Origin: Thiotrichaceae bacterium
GTDB taxonomy: Bacteria > Pseudomonadota > Gammaproteobacteria > Beggiatoales > Beggiatoaceae
NCBI GenBank assembly: GCA_026991885.1
Contig: JALXAQ010000238.1
Coordinates: 1 to 64,000, forward strand
Reading direction: 5' to 3'
DNA: 64,000 nucleotides
Position numbers and translations under genes: made by a program
Notes under the pieces: model-generated
Told to the model about the DNA's origin: nothing
The model's database searches: none
What the model saw: only the letters and a program-made list of their open reading frames with translations
Shown: positions 8,512-16,308 of the stretch, piece by piece
How the letters are laid out: each line of letters opens with the position of its first letter
Numbering within the stretch: the stretch's first letter is position 1

Positions 8512-8922
8512 ATGACAGATAGAAGAGACTTTATTAAAAGCGGCTTAACCCTTGCATCAGGCATGGTGCTTGGACAAAGCACGACGGCACTTGCCACTTC
8601 AGGCGCCTGGCCTTCCAATATCGTTTATACCGCCGAAAACCCCGGACAATGGGCCAAAAAAGTCGGAGGGCATCTGCCCAAAGTCAGCATTCAGGGTAAT
8701 AAAATTACGATTACCACTAATCATGGCATGAGCGAAAAGCATTATATCGTCCGTCACACACTCGTCTCTGAAGATGGAACAGTGCTTGGCGCAAAGACAT
8801 TTTCTCCCTCAGACGAGGAAGCGGTCTCAAGTTTTGAGTTAGCAGAGGGGAAAGGAGGTAAGCTCTACGCAACCAGTTTTTGTAACAAGCACGATTTGTG
8901 GGTAACTGAGTTTACCAAGTAA
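8512..8922 (+). CDS. Tat-exported superoxide reductase-like protein (desulfoferrodoxin/neelaredoxin fold)
   Basis: A 136-residue protein. Residues 1-28 are a twin-arginine signal (TDRRDFIKSGLTLASG) ending in ALA. The mature part matches the superoxide reductase core: His54 in VGGHLP, His71 in TNHGMS, His77 in EKHYIV, and Cys124 and His127 in SFCNKHDLW, the set that binds the Fe(His4Cys) centre. The rubredoxin-like N-terminal domain of desulfoferrodoxin is absent, as in neelaredoxin. The canonical HPM is HGM here and HGLW is HDLW. I infer periplasmic reduction of superoxide to peroxide. Lying between sodB and a peroxidase gene supports this. An alternative is a SoxY/SoxZ-like immunoglobulin-fold protein, but the five ligands argue against it. 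Confidence 0.8.
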   Translation: MTDRRDFIKSGLTLASGMVLGQSTTALATSGAWPSNIVYTAENPGQWAKKVGGHLPKVSIQGNKITITTNHGMSEKHYIVRHTLVSEDGTVLGAKTFSPSDEEAVSSFELAEGKGGKLYATSFCNKHDLWVTEFTK

Positions 8923-8932
8923 CTCAGAGGAC

Positions 8933-8952
8933 GTCCAAGATAAATCTTGGAC
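8933..8952. repeat. 20-bp palindrome, copy 2
   Basis: GTCCAAGATAAATCTTGGAC, exact consensus, between the SOR-like gene and the peroxidase gene. A TTG inside it opens a false upstream start for the peroxidase. Confidence 0.9.
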
Positions 8953-8973
8953 GCCTACCAAGGAGATAAACTG

Positions 8974-9999
8974 ATGAAATTATATCAAGCCATTTTATTA
9001 ACTGCCATCACATTACCCGTTTACGCCGGACAATGGCAAGCTTTGCCAGATACGCCACCTATTCCAACCGATAATCCTCAGACAGAAGCCAAAATCGAAT
9101 TGGGTAAAACCTTGTATTTTGACCCTCGTTTATCTAGTACAGGCACCATATCTTGTAATTCCTGCCACAATGTGATGGCGAGTGGCGATGATAGCCGTCC
9201 TGTCTCTGTGGGTGTCGAAGGACAAAAAGGCGGACGCAGTGCGCCTACTGTTTTCAATAGTGCCTTTTTATCAGTACAATTTTGGGATGGTCGCGTTCCA
9301 ACGCTTGAGGCACAAGCCAAAGGACCCGTGACGAATCCGATTGAAATGGGCATGAAAGATTGGGATGCCGTCATAACACGTCTTAAATCCATTCCCGGTT
9401 ATGCGCCGATGTTTGAAACCGCTTTTGGAGGAGAAAATCCAATGACGGCAGACAATACGGCTAAGGCTATCGCCGCTTATGAGAGAACGCTTATCACGCC
9501 TAATTCCTCTTATGATCGTTATGCCAAGGGAGAGAAAACGGCACTCACTGTGCAACAGCTTAAGGGCATGAATAGCTTTGCCGAGTTAGGTTGCATCGCT
9601 TGTCATTCTGGTCCGAATTTCAGTGGACCAAACCTGCCAATAGGCATGGGCTGGTTTATGAAATTTCCCACCTTTACGGGTAGCGAGTACGACGAAAAAT
9701 ATCGGCTGATGGAAGACATGGGACGCTTTGAGGCGACCAAGAAAGAGGCTGATAAACAGATGTGGCGTGTGCCAACCTTGCGTAATATTGCTTTGACGGC
9801 CCCCTATTTTCACAATGGGGCGGTAAAAACCTTAGATGAAGCCGTGCGTGTGATGGCAAAAACTCAACTCAATAAAGATTTAAGCGATGAACAAGTGCAA
9901 AACCTCGTCGCTTTTTTAAATGCTTTGACGGGTGAAATGCCTGAACAGACGATGCCACGTTTGCCGAGTCTTGAGGGCATGAGCGTCATTTCTGAGTGA
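8974..9999 (+). CDS. Di-heme cytochrome c peroxidase (CcpA/MauG family)
   Basis: A periplasmic enzyme that reduces hydrogen peroxide with electrons from small c-type cytochromes. Residues 1-18 are a signal peptide (KLYQAILLTAITLPVYA). Two c-type heme sites are present: CNSCH (61-65) and CIACH (207-211). GRSAPTVFNSAF and VPTLRNIALTAPYFHNG are family blocks. The 341-residue length is normal. The ATG at 8974 has AAGGAG 8 to 9 nt upstream; the longer frame from 8947 begins inside a palindromic repeat and is rejected. With sodB and the SOR-like gene it completes a superoxide-to-water path. Cytochrome c4 encoded at 42.7 kb is a possible electron donor (inference). Confidence 0.93.
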   Translation: MKLYQAILLTAITLPVYAGQWQALPDTPPIPTDNPQTEAKIELGKTLYFDPRLSSTGTISCNSCHNVMASGDDSRPVSVGVEGQKGGRSAPTVFNSAFLSVQFWDGRVPTLEAQAKGPVTNPIEMGMKDWDAVITRLKSIPGYAPMFETAFGGENPMTADNTAKAIAAYERTLITPNSSYDRYAKGEKTALTVQQLKGMNSFAELGCIACHSGPNFSGPNLPIGMGWFMKFPTFTGSEYDEKYRLMEDMGRFEATKKEADKQMWRVPTLRNIALTAPYFHNGAVKTLDEAVRVMAKTQLNKDLSDEQVQNLVAFLNALTGEMPEQTMPRLPSLEGMSVISE

Positions 10000-10389
10000 G
10001 TAAGTTTTTGGAGTCGGCCAGATTTATCTTGGAATCCATGTGATAAAAAACTCAAGCACTGAGCCGACTTTGTGATAGCTTTCATAATAATCACATAAAT
10101 CACAGTTCAAATTATTTAGCGAATGTAGGGTGCGTCCTACGCACCGGTTATTAGGAAACGAAGTAACGAAGTAAATTGGTGCGTGGGACGCACCCTACGC
10201 TTGCTTTATCATGGGCGCGAGCCAACGTAATCCGCAAGCAATGTACAAGCATACCGTCTCATAGTTTTATAACGCATTGATTTTGAAAAAAAAACGATTT
10301 ACTCTCGATTGACAATGAGTTAAAATAATACCCGCTTAGGAGTCCACCTTCGGTTTGGACGAGCATCTATTATCCAATGAGGAGTATTT
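10000..10389. other. Intergenic region with two repeat elements, no gene
   Basis: Holds a degenerate copy of the 20-bp palindrome (about 10013-10036), the GTAGGGTGCG palindrome (10125-10198), and a second degenerate palindrome with a changed loop (10342-10361, GTCCACC...GGTTTGGAC). The GAGGAG ribosome-binding site of the next gene closes it. Confidence 0.6.
10125..10198. repeat. GTAGGGTGCG inverted repeat, copy 1
   Basis: Arms GTAGGGTGCGTCCTACGCAC and its near complement ending CGCACCCTAC, around GGTTATTAGGAAACGAAG. A shortened copy with the same flanks (TAGCGAAT... and CTTGCT/CCTGCT) lies on the other side of the beta-helix gene at 12451. Confidence 0.75.
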
Positions 10390-12396
10390 ATGAAAAAACG
10401 AAACTTACAAGCTCGGTGGATTATCGGGTTATTTCTATTAATACCCAGTTTGTCACTAGCCACTACATACTACGTTGACGGAGATGTCGCCAGTTCTGGG
10501 GATGGCACCAGTTGGGCGACAGCCTTCAAAACGATTCAAGAGGGGGTGGATGCCTCTGCACGGTACGACGTGATATGGGTCAAGATGGGTACTTATCAGC
10601 TATCTGCCGAGATAACTGTAGATAAAGGTATCTACATCTACGGTGGCTTTGATGGCTCCGAAACTCAATTGGAGCAGAGGGATTGGAAAGCGAATGTTAC
10701 CACTGTAGATGGCAACGATACTGTCCGATGTTTCAACATCCAAGAGAATGTCGGAATAGACGGCTTCACAATCACCAATGGAAAAGCGTGGCAGGGCGGT
10801 GGTATTTATGTCAATGATGTTTTTACGGTTTTCATCGCTAATTGCGTTTTTTACTCCAACAGCGTAACAGGTTACGGCGGGGGCATTTACAATCATGGCC
10901 ATATGACTATTGAGAATAGCAGCTTTTTTAACAATACCGCTACTAGTCAAGGAGGCGGTATTTACAATACTAACACTTCCCCGTTCATAACAAATAGTTT
11001 GTTTTATGATAATAGTGCAGGCAATGGGGGCGGAATTTACAATACGCAGAGCAGCCCTACTATAATGAATTGTACTTTCGCAAGAAATGGCACTGGGATT
11101 TACAATTACTTTTCCTATCCGAACATAACTAACTCAATAGTCTGGGGCAACTCAAATTACCAAATTACTCATAATGTTGGTTCTTCAAGCGTCACCTATT
11201 CAGATATAGAAGGTGGATATGATGGAGAAGGCAATATAGATGCCGATCCCTTATTTGAAATGGCTCACCCCCCAGGTAAGCCGGATTTCCATTTAAAAGC
11301 AGGCTCGCCTGCCATTGACAGCGGAACGGCTGACGGTGCGCCCGATACCGATCTTGAAGGTAAAGCTAGACCAATGGGGGCTGGTTATGATATGGGGGCT
11401 TATGAGTACCCGCTACATTTGTCTAGTCGCATTAAAAATGATCTGATTATAGACTTTGGTGCCGGTATCTATACCTACATGAATAACAACAATTGGGATT
11501 TCCTGCATTCATTATCAGCCGATAGCATGGTGACTGGAGAGCTAGACGGTAACGATCAAGACGAAGTTATCATTGACTTTGGTGATACTAATGGCATCTG
11601 GATACGGGAAAATAACAGTTCTTGGACTCAATTGCATTCACTCTCACCGGAGAGCATGGTGACAGGCAACCTAGATGCTACTGGTCAAGACGAAGTGATT
11701 ATCGACTTTGGCACTCAATACGGGATTTGGGTGTGGCTGAATAACAGTTCTTGGACTCAATTGCACTCACTGTCACCGGAGAGCATGGTGACAGGCGATA
11801 TAGACGGTACGGGTCAAGACGATGTGATTATCGACTTTGGCACCCAATACGGGATTTGGGTGTGGCTGAACAACACTTCTTGGGTTAAATTGCACACACT
11901 CTCACCCGAGATCATGGTGACAGGCGATATAGACGGTACGGGGCAGGACGATGTTATCATTGACTTTGGCACCCAATACGGGATTTGGGTGTGGCTGAAT
12001 AACACCTCTTGGACTCAATTGCACACACTCTCATCGGAGAGACTGGTAGCAGGAGACCTCGACGGTACGGGGCAGGACGATGTTATCATTGACTTTGGCA
12101 CCCAATACGGGATTTGGGTGTGGATGAACAACATGAGTTGGGCACCCTTAAGCACTTCTGCCGAGGACATGATAATAGGCGATCTCGATAGTAACGGTCA
12201 TGACGAAGTGATCATAAATTTTGGTGAGACTTATGGCTTGTGGGCACAGATGAACAACAGTCATTGGATTAAGTTACATAGCCAATCACCTAAGAGTATG
12301 GTAAGCGGAAACATAGATGGGCTGCTATCTTCGCTGTCTCTGAGTGAGACGATAGGTAGTCTGTTGCCGCCTGCACTACGGCCAAGTCGCCGCTAA
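10390..12396 (+). CDS. Exported beta-helix protein with seven-repeat C-terminal propeller-like domain
   Basis: A 668-residue exported protein. Residues 1-24 are a signal peptide ending SLSLA. Residues about 25-310 form a right-handed parallel beta-helix of the pectin-lyase-like type (repeated GGGIYN turns at about 10-25 residue steps), followed by a SPAIDSG...GAYEY block known from choice-of-anchor-Q proteins. Residues 351-644 are seven tandem repeats of about 42 residues with core VIIDFGTQYGIWVWLNN-SW-LH and acidic loop GDIDGTGQDD. The middle repeats are almost identical in DNA. The same module ends the LRR protein next door and the M36 protease at 34.7 kb. GAGGAG precedes ATG. I infer a surface or extracellular-matrix protein; the ligand is unknown. 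Confidence 0.85.
   Translation: MKKRNLQARWIIGLFLLIPSLSLATTYYVDGDVASSGDGTSWATAFKTIQEGVDASARYDVIWVKMGTYQLSAEITVDKGIYIYGGFDGSETQLEQRDWKANVTTVDGNDTVRCFNIQENVGIDGFTITNGKAWQGGGIYVNDVFTVFIANCVFYSNSVTGYGGGIYNHGHMTIENSSFFNNTATSQGGGIYNTNTSPFITNSLFYDNSAGNGGGIYNTQSSPTIMNCTFARNGTGIYNYFSYPNITNSIVWGNSNYQITHNVGSSSVTYSDIEGGYDGEGNIDADPLFEMAHPPGKPDFHLKAGSPAIDSGTADGAPDTDLEGKARPMGAGYDMGAYEYPLHLSSRIKNDLIIDFGAGIYTYMNNNNWDFLHSLSADSMVTGELDGNDQDEVIIDFGDTNGIWIRENNSSWTQLHSLSPESMVTGNLDATGQDEVIIDFGTQYGIWVWLNNSSWTQLHSLSPESMVTGDIDGTGQDDVIIDFGTQYGIWVWLNNTSWVKLHTLSPEIMVTGDIDGTGQDDVIIDFGTQYGIWVWLNNTSWTQLHTLSSERLVAGDLDGTGQDDVIIDFGTQYGIWVWMNNMSWAPLSTSAEDMIIGDLDSNGHDEVIINFGETYGLWAQMNNSHWIKLHSQSPKSMVSGNIDGLLSSLSLSETIGSLLPPALRPSRR
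11440..12318 (+). repeat. Coding tandem array, seven repeats of about 126 bp
   Basis: In-frame array encoding residues 351-644 of the beta-helix protein. Units 3 to 5 are nearly identical in DNA, implying recent duplication or conversion. It is the inverted partner of the array at 12600-13481. Confidence 0.9.
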
Positions 12397-12408
12397 ATGC
12401 TCAAGGAC

Positions 12409-12428
12409 GTCCAAAATAAATTTTGGAC
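12409..12428. repeat. 20-bp palindrome, copy 3 (A-variant)
   Basis: GTCCAAAATAAATTTTGGAC: both arms carry matching changes from the consensus (GAT to AAT and ATC to ATT), so pairing is preserved. Confidence 0.85.
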
Positions 12429-12450
12429 TCCTGAATTGAATTTAGCGAAT

Positions 12451-12507
12451 GTAGGGTGCGTCCTACGCACCCGTTATTAGGAAACGAAGTAAATTGGTGC
12501 ACCCTAC
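12451..12507. repeat. GTAGGGTGCG inverted repeat, copy 2 (shortened)
   Basis: Same left arm and GTTATTAGGAAACGAAG core as the copy at 10125, but with an internal deletion and a shorter right arm (GGTGCACCCTAC). It is followed by a TAATCCCTGTCGTTA fragment of the 3999-4141 element. Confidence 0.75.
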
Positions 12508-12596
12508 GCCTGCTAAAAAATAATCCCTGTCGTTAATATTGCGGTAAGTTGCTAACTGTCATTTCTGGCAATAATTCGCTATTGCCCGTTAAAGGT

Positions 12597-14765
12597 TCAC
12601 TCTATGTTCCCCGTCACCATATTCTCTGGTGATATGGAGTGTAATTTAACCCAAGCATTGTTATTCATCCACAACCAAATACCGTATTGAGCACCAAAGT
12701 CAATAACAATATCGTCTTGACCGTTTCCGTCTATATCTCCCATGCTCATGCTCTCAGATGAGATTTTGTGCAATGATACCCAATCGCTGTTATTCATCAG
12801 TACCCAAATACCGTATTGGGCACCAAAGTCAATAACAATATCGTCTTGACCGTTTCCGTCTATATCTCCCGTGATCATGATCTCAGATGATAAACTGTGC
12901 AATGATACCCAATCGCTGTTATTCATCCACAGCCAAAGTCCGTCTGCTCCAAAATCGATAATAATCTCGTCTTGGCCGTTTCCGTCTATATCTCCCGTGA
13001 TCATGCTCTCAGATGAGTTTTCGTGCAATGATACCCAATCGCTGTTATTCATCCACAGGCAAAGTCCGTCTGCTCCAAAATCGAGAATAATATCATCTTG
13101 AGCATTACCATCTAGTTTCCCTATGCTCAGCTTTTCAGGTGATCGGCTATCTAATTGAACCAAATTGGTGTTATTCATCCATATCCAAAGCCCATCAGCA
13201 TCGCCAAAGTCAATAATAGCTTCATCTTGACCATTTCCATCGAGATCACCCGTTTTTATACTGTCGGGCGATTTAATATCTAAGTGAAACCAAGAGCTAT
13301 TGTTCATCCGAACCCAAATACCATAAGGTTCGCCAAAGTCAATGATAACCTCATCTTGACCATTGCCATCGAGATCAGCAGTCTCTATGCTGTCGGACGA
13401 GAGTGTATGTAGTTGAAGCCAATTGCTATTATTCATCCTCATCCATATCCCATAAGGATCGCCAAAGTCAATGATAATGTCATCCTTTTGAGAACAAGCG
13501 GTTTGAGTCGTCGCCCAATTCGGATTGATGTGAGCAAGCCAAGCGATAAGGGTCGGATCAGAAGCTGTTAAGTGGTTATGTTCTAAATTGAGCGACCAAA
13601 GCCTATTCATGTTCATTAACCAAACTGAGAGGTTTTCGCACAGTTGGTTGTTTTCCAGCCTGAGATGTCCCAATTTGTTCAAGTTCTCTAGTTCTCTGGG
13701 GATATAACCGTTGAGTTGGTTATTGTGGAGATAGAGACGTTGTAAATTAGTCAAGTTGCCCAGTTCTAGTGGAATGGAACCGCTGAGCTGGTTATTGTAT
13801 AAATAGAGCCGTTCTAAATGGGTCAAGTTGCCCAGTTCTGCTGGGATTGCACCAGTCAGTTGGTTGTCGTGCAAAAATAAATATTTCAAACTCTTCAAAT
13901 TACCCAGTGCAGCAGGGATAGTTCCGCTGAGTTGGTTATTAGAGAGTTTGAGTGCTTTTAAATGACTCAAATTGCCCAGTGCTGCGGGGATAGTTCCGCT
14001 GAGTTGGTTATTAGAGAGATCGACGGCCTTTAAACGGTTGCCCAGTTCTGCGGGGATAGTGCCGCTGAGCTGGTTGTTATAGAGTTTGAGTTCTTCTAAA
14101 CGGTTCAAGTTAGCCAGATCAGGTGGGATAGCACCGCTGAGTTGGTTGTTCTCCAGTGCGAGAAACCATATTTTTTTTAAGTTACTGAGTTCAGTTGGGA
14201 TAGTGCCGCTGAGTTGGTTATCAGACAGAGAGAGAGTTTGCAATTCTGTCAAGTTTCCCAGTTCTGCGGGGATAGAATTGCTGAGTTGGTTGTTAGATAG
14301 ACTAAGAGTCTCCAAACGGCTCAAGTTTCCCAGTGCGGCGGGAATAGTGCCGCTGAGTTGGTTGCCAGACAGGGAAAGAGTCTCCAACTTGTTCAAGTTT
14401 CCCAGTGCAGCGGGAATAGTGCCGCTGAGTTGGTTATTGTATAGATAGAGGGAGTGTAAATGGCTCAAGGTACCCAGAGACGCAGGGATATATCCGCTGA
14501 GTTGGTTGCGTTGCAATTCTATTTTTGTGACCTGTCCATCGTCGTTACATGTTATTCCTTCCCAACTACAGGGAGTATTTGTCACATTCCAGCCGGTGTT
14601 ATTCGTCCAATTTTCACCATCAGTGCTGTTATAGAGAGCGATAAGGGTTTGGCACTCGCTTTCGGGGGTGACTAGCGAACAGTCTGTCGCTGCTTGTGTT
14701 AAAGACGATAGTAACGCTATTCCTAACAATGGAATTATATATAGTGAGTGATGTTTTTTGAACAT
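12597..14765 (-). CDS. Exported leucine-rich-repeat protein with seven-repeat C-terminal propeller-like domain
   Basis: A 722-residue exported protein. Residues 1-25 are a signal peptide (ending SLTQA). Residues about 30-75 resemble the N-terminal cap of plant LRR receptors (ALYNSTDGENWTNNTGWN, CSWEGITCND). Residues about 77-400 are about 13 LRRs of the 24-residue plant-specific class (L-NNQLSGTIPAALGNL); one unit, near AELGNRLKAV, is two residues short. Residues 429-722 are seven repeats of about 42 residues (VIIDFG-PYGIWVRMNNSSW-LH, GDIDGNGQDD) shared with the convergent beta-helix gene and the M36 protease. The last unit ends at the C-terminus. No membrane anchor or sorting signal is seen. 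Probably a surface recognition or adhesion protein; partner unknown. Confidence 0.87.
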   Translation of the reverse strand: MFKKHHSLYIIPLLGIALLSSLTQAATDCSLVTPESECQTLIALYNSTDGENWTNNTGWNVTNTPCSWEGITCNDDGQVTKIELQRNQLSGYIPASLGTLSHLHSLYLYNNQLSGTIPAALGNLNKLETLSLSGNQLSGTIPAALGNLSRLETLSLSNNQLSNSIPAELGNLTELQTLSLSDNQLSGTIPTELSNLKKIWFLALENNQLSGAIPPDLANLNRLEELKLYNNQLSGTIPAELGNRLKAVDLSNNQLSGTIPAALGNLSHLKALKLSNNQLSGTIPAALGNLKSLKYLFLHDNQLTGAIPAELGNLTHLERLYLYNNQLSGSIPLELGNLTNLQRLYLHNNQLNGYIPRELENLNKLGHLRLENNQLCENLSVWLMNMNRLWSLNLEHNHLTASDPTLIAWLAHINPNWATTQTACSQKDDIIIDFGDPYGIWMRMNNSNWLQLHTLSSDSIETADLDGNGQDEVIIDFGEPYGIWVRMNNSSWFHLDIKSPDSIKTGDLDGNGQDEAIIDFGDADGLWIWMNNTNLVQLDSRSPEKLSIGKLDGNAQDDIILDFGADGLCLWMNNSDWVSLHENSSESMITGDIDGNGQDEIIIDFGADGLWLWMNNSDWVSLHSLSSEIMITGDIDGNGQDDIVIDFGAQYGIWVLMNNSDWVSLHKISSESMSMGDIDGNGQDDIVIDFGAQYGIWLWMNNNAWVKLHSISPENMVTGNIE
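12600..13481 (-). repeat. Coding tandem array, seven repeats of about 126 bp
   Basis: Encodes residues 429-722 of the LRR protein. It lies in inverted orientation to the array at 11440-12318, with about 280 bp between them. Its units are more diverged from one another than in the other two arrays. Confidence 0.88.
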
Positions 14766-14880
14766 AGTGAGGATTTCTGAGTTGAATTCGGTAAATCATC
14801 TTATGCTCCAATTCACTCACTTAACTATAAATACAGACGAATGGTCATTTTCATCTGATAAACGGTTGGTACATTTCGGA

Positions 14881-14900
14881 GTCCAAGATTTATCTTGGAT
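14881..14900. repeat. 20-bp palindrome, copy 4
   Basis: GTCCAAGATTTATCTTGGAT with GGA before it: one mismatch from the reverse-complement form of the consensus. Confidence 0.85.
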
Positions 14901-14910
14901 TCCAATAGAG

Positions 14911-15065
14911 TTGTCCGTCAATAAAAAATAAAAAGTCAAAACCAGACCTGGCAGGTTGAAAAGAAAACCTGCCAGGTCAAAAACACTGCGACGGGTTTTG
15001 ATTTTGACCTGCCAGGTTTTGTTTTAACCTGGCAGGTCTGGTTTTGACTTTTTATTCACGGACAA
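14911..15065. repeat. CCTGGCAGGT inverted-repeat element (long form)
   Basis: Outer arms TTGTCCGT (14911) and ACGGACAA (ending 15065), then AAAAGTCAAAACCAGACCTG on the left and its complement on the right, with several internal CCTGGCAGGT units. The whole 155 bp can fold into one hairpin. Related elements lie at 7331 and 62933. Confidence 0.75.
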
Positions 15066-15076
15066 GTCTAATATGT

Positions 15077-16258
15077 TTACGAAAATCCCCGCAATAAGTC
15101 GCCTTGTAAATCTTCAACGTCTTCTAAGCCCACTGAGATGCGAATAAGGCCATCACTAATGCCAGCCGCTTGGCGTTGTTCTGGCGTGATGCGCCCGTGA
15201 GTTGTTGTTGCTGGGTGCGTAATGGTGGTCTTGGTATCGCCGAGATTGGCGGTGATTGACATGATTTGCGTCGAATCAATCACGCGCCACGCGGCTTCTT
15301 GTCCGCCTTTGACTTCAAAGGAGACGAGCCCGCCAAAGCGCTTTTGTTGTTTTTTGGCTAATTCGTGTTGGGGGTGGGTGGCTAAGCCTGGATAGTGGAT
15401 GCGTTTGACAGTGTCTTGTTTTTCCAGCCATTGTGCTAATGCCTCAGCATTGTCGCAATGTTTTTGCATACGCAAGTCGAGCGTTTCTAAGCCTTTGAGA
15501 AATACCCAGGCATTAAATGGGCTCATAGTGGGACCACCTGAGCGGAGTATGGCAAAAATGTCTTTACCAACAATGCTTTCCGAGCCGATGACGGCACCGC
15601 CCATGCAGCGCCCTTGTCCATCTAAATATTTGGTGGCTGAGTGAATGACAATATCTGCCCCTAAAGTTAATGGTTTTTGCAGTGCGGGGGTGCAAAAGCA
15701 GTTGTCAACGACTAGCAGACAGTTGTGGGCCTGAGCGATTTGGTGCAGTGCTGATATATCTGCCAGTGCCATCAGGGGATTTGATGGTGTTTCTAAAAAT
15801 AAGAGTTTAGTATTTGGTTGGATAGCGGCTCGCCAATTGTCCAGATCATTTAAGTTGACAAAGGTGGTTTTTATGTCAAATTTGGACAATATGGTATTGA
15901 ATAGGGTTAATGTTGAGCCAAAAAGGCTTTGTGAGGCGACAATATGGTCGCCGGCTTTGAGTAAACCTAAACAGGTACTAAAAATAGCGGCCATGCCGGA
16001 GGCGGTTGCTATACAACGTTCTCCGCCTTCTAGGGCGGCAAGGCGTTCTTCAAAGGTTCGCACTGTGGGATTGGTAAAACGCGAATAAATATTGCCCGGT
16101 TCTTTTTGGGCAAATCGTGCGGCGGCTTGGGCGGCACTTTGAAAAATATAGCTAGAGGTGGGAAAAATAGCTTCGCTATGTTCGCCCTCGTCACTCCGCA
16201 CTTGTCCGGCTCGTACTGCGCGGGTGTTAAATCCAAATTCGTTCCAGTCTGTTGTCAT
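15077..16258 (-). CDS. metZ: O-succinylhomoserine sulfhydrylase
   Basis: A PLP enzyme of the Cys/Met metabolism family. MetZ makes homocysteine directly from O-succinylhomoserine and sulfide. The start MTTDWNEFGFNTRAVRAGQ and the block IFPTSSYIFQSAAQAAARFA are MetZ-like rather than MetB-like. The PLP lysine is in HSATKYLDGQGR, with the substrate/cofactor block YSRFTNPTV. Length 393 is typical. It follows purF in the cvpA-purF-metZ order known from Pseudomonas and relatives. Using sulfide directly fits a sulfur bacterium. It could also act on O-acetylhomoserine. Confidence 0.9.
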   Translation of the reverse strand: MTTDWNEFGFNTRAVRAGQVRSDEGEHSEAIFPTSSYIFQSAAQAAARFAQKEPGNIYSRFTNPTVRTFEERLAALEGGERCIATASGMAAIFSTCLGLLKAGDHIVASQSLFGSTLTLFNTILSKFDIKTTFVNLNDLDNWRAAIQPNTKLLFLETPSNPLMALADISALHQIAQAHNCLLVVDNCFCTPALQKPLTLGADIVIHSATKYLDGQGRCMGGAVIGSESIVGKDIFAILRSGGPTMSPFNAWVFLKGLETLDLRMQKHCDNAEALAQWLEKQDTVKRIHYPGLATHPQHELAKKQQKRFGGLVSFEVKGGQEAAWRVIDSTQIMSITANLGDTKTTITHPATTTHGRITPEQRQAAGISDGLIRISVGLEDVEDLQGDLLRGFS

Positions 16259-16274
16259 TTTGTTTACCTATGTT

Positions 16275-16296
16275 AGTCCAAGATAAATCTGGCCGA
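16275..16296. repeat. 20-bp palindrome, copy 5 (GGCCGAC variant)
   Basis: GTCCAAGATAAATCTGGCCG followed by ACTCC, between purF and metZ. The right arm carries a GGCCGAC change also seen at 53569 and, inverted, near 10013. Confidence 0.75.
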
Positions 16297-16308
16297 CTCC
16301 TGATCGCT

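Larger units (their letters stand above)
14766..15076. other. Intergenic region made of repeats, no gene
   Basis: Between the divergent-side end of the LRR gene and the end of metZ. It holds a copy of the 20-bp palindrome and a large CCTGGCAGGT inverted-repeat element, both listed separately. The first 100 bp must carry the LRR gene promoter, but no clear -35/-10 pair stands out. Confidence 0.6.

Noticed and set aside
8947-8973. TTG start for the cytochrome c peroxidase inside the palindrome
   Set aside because: The ATG at 8974 has a good ribosome-binding site and directly begins a signal peptide. Similar repeat-borne starts before metF (30275) and lolC (49342) were rejected for the same reason.
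11440-12318. Regular tandem repeats of about 126 bp considered as a CRISPR or satellite
   Set aside because: The repeats keep one reading frame, have protein-level conservation and no spacers. They are coding, as are those at 12600-13481 and 37439-38323.
14086-14448. 120-codon frame opposite the LRR array with internal repeats
   Set aside because: Its apparent repeats (GIVPLSWL) are just the reverse of the LRR units. No independent start signal.
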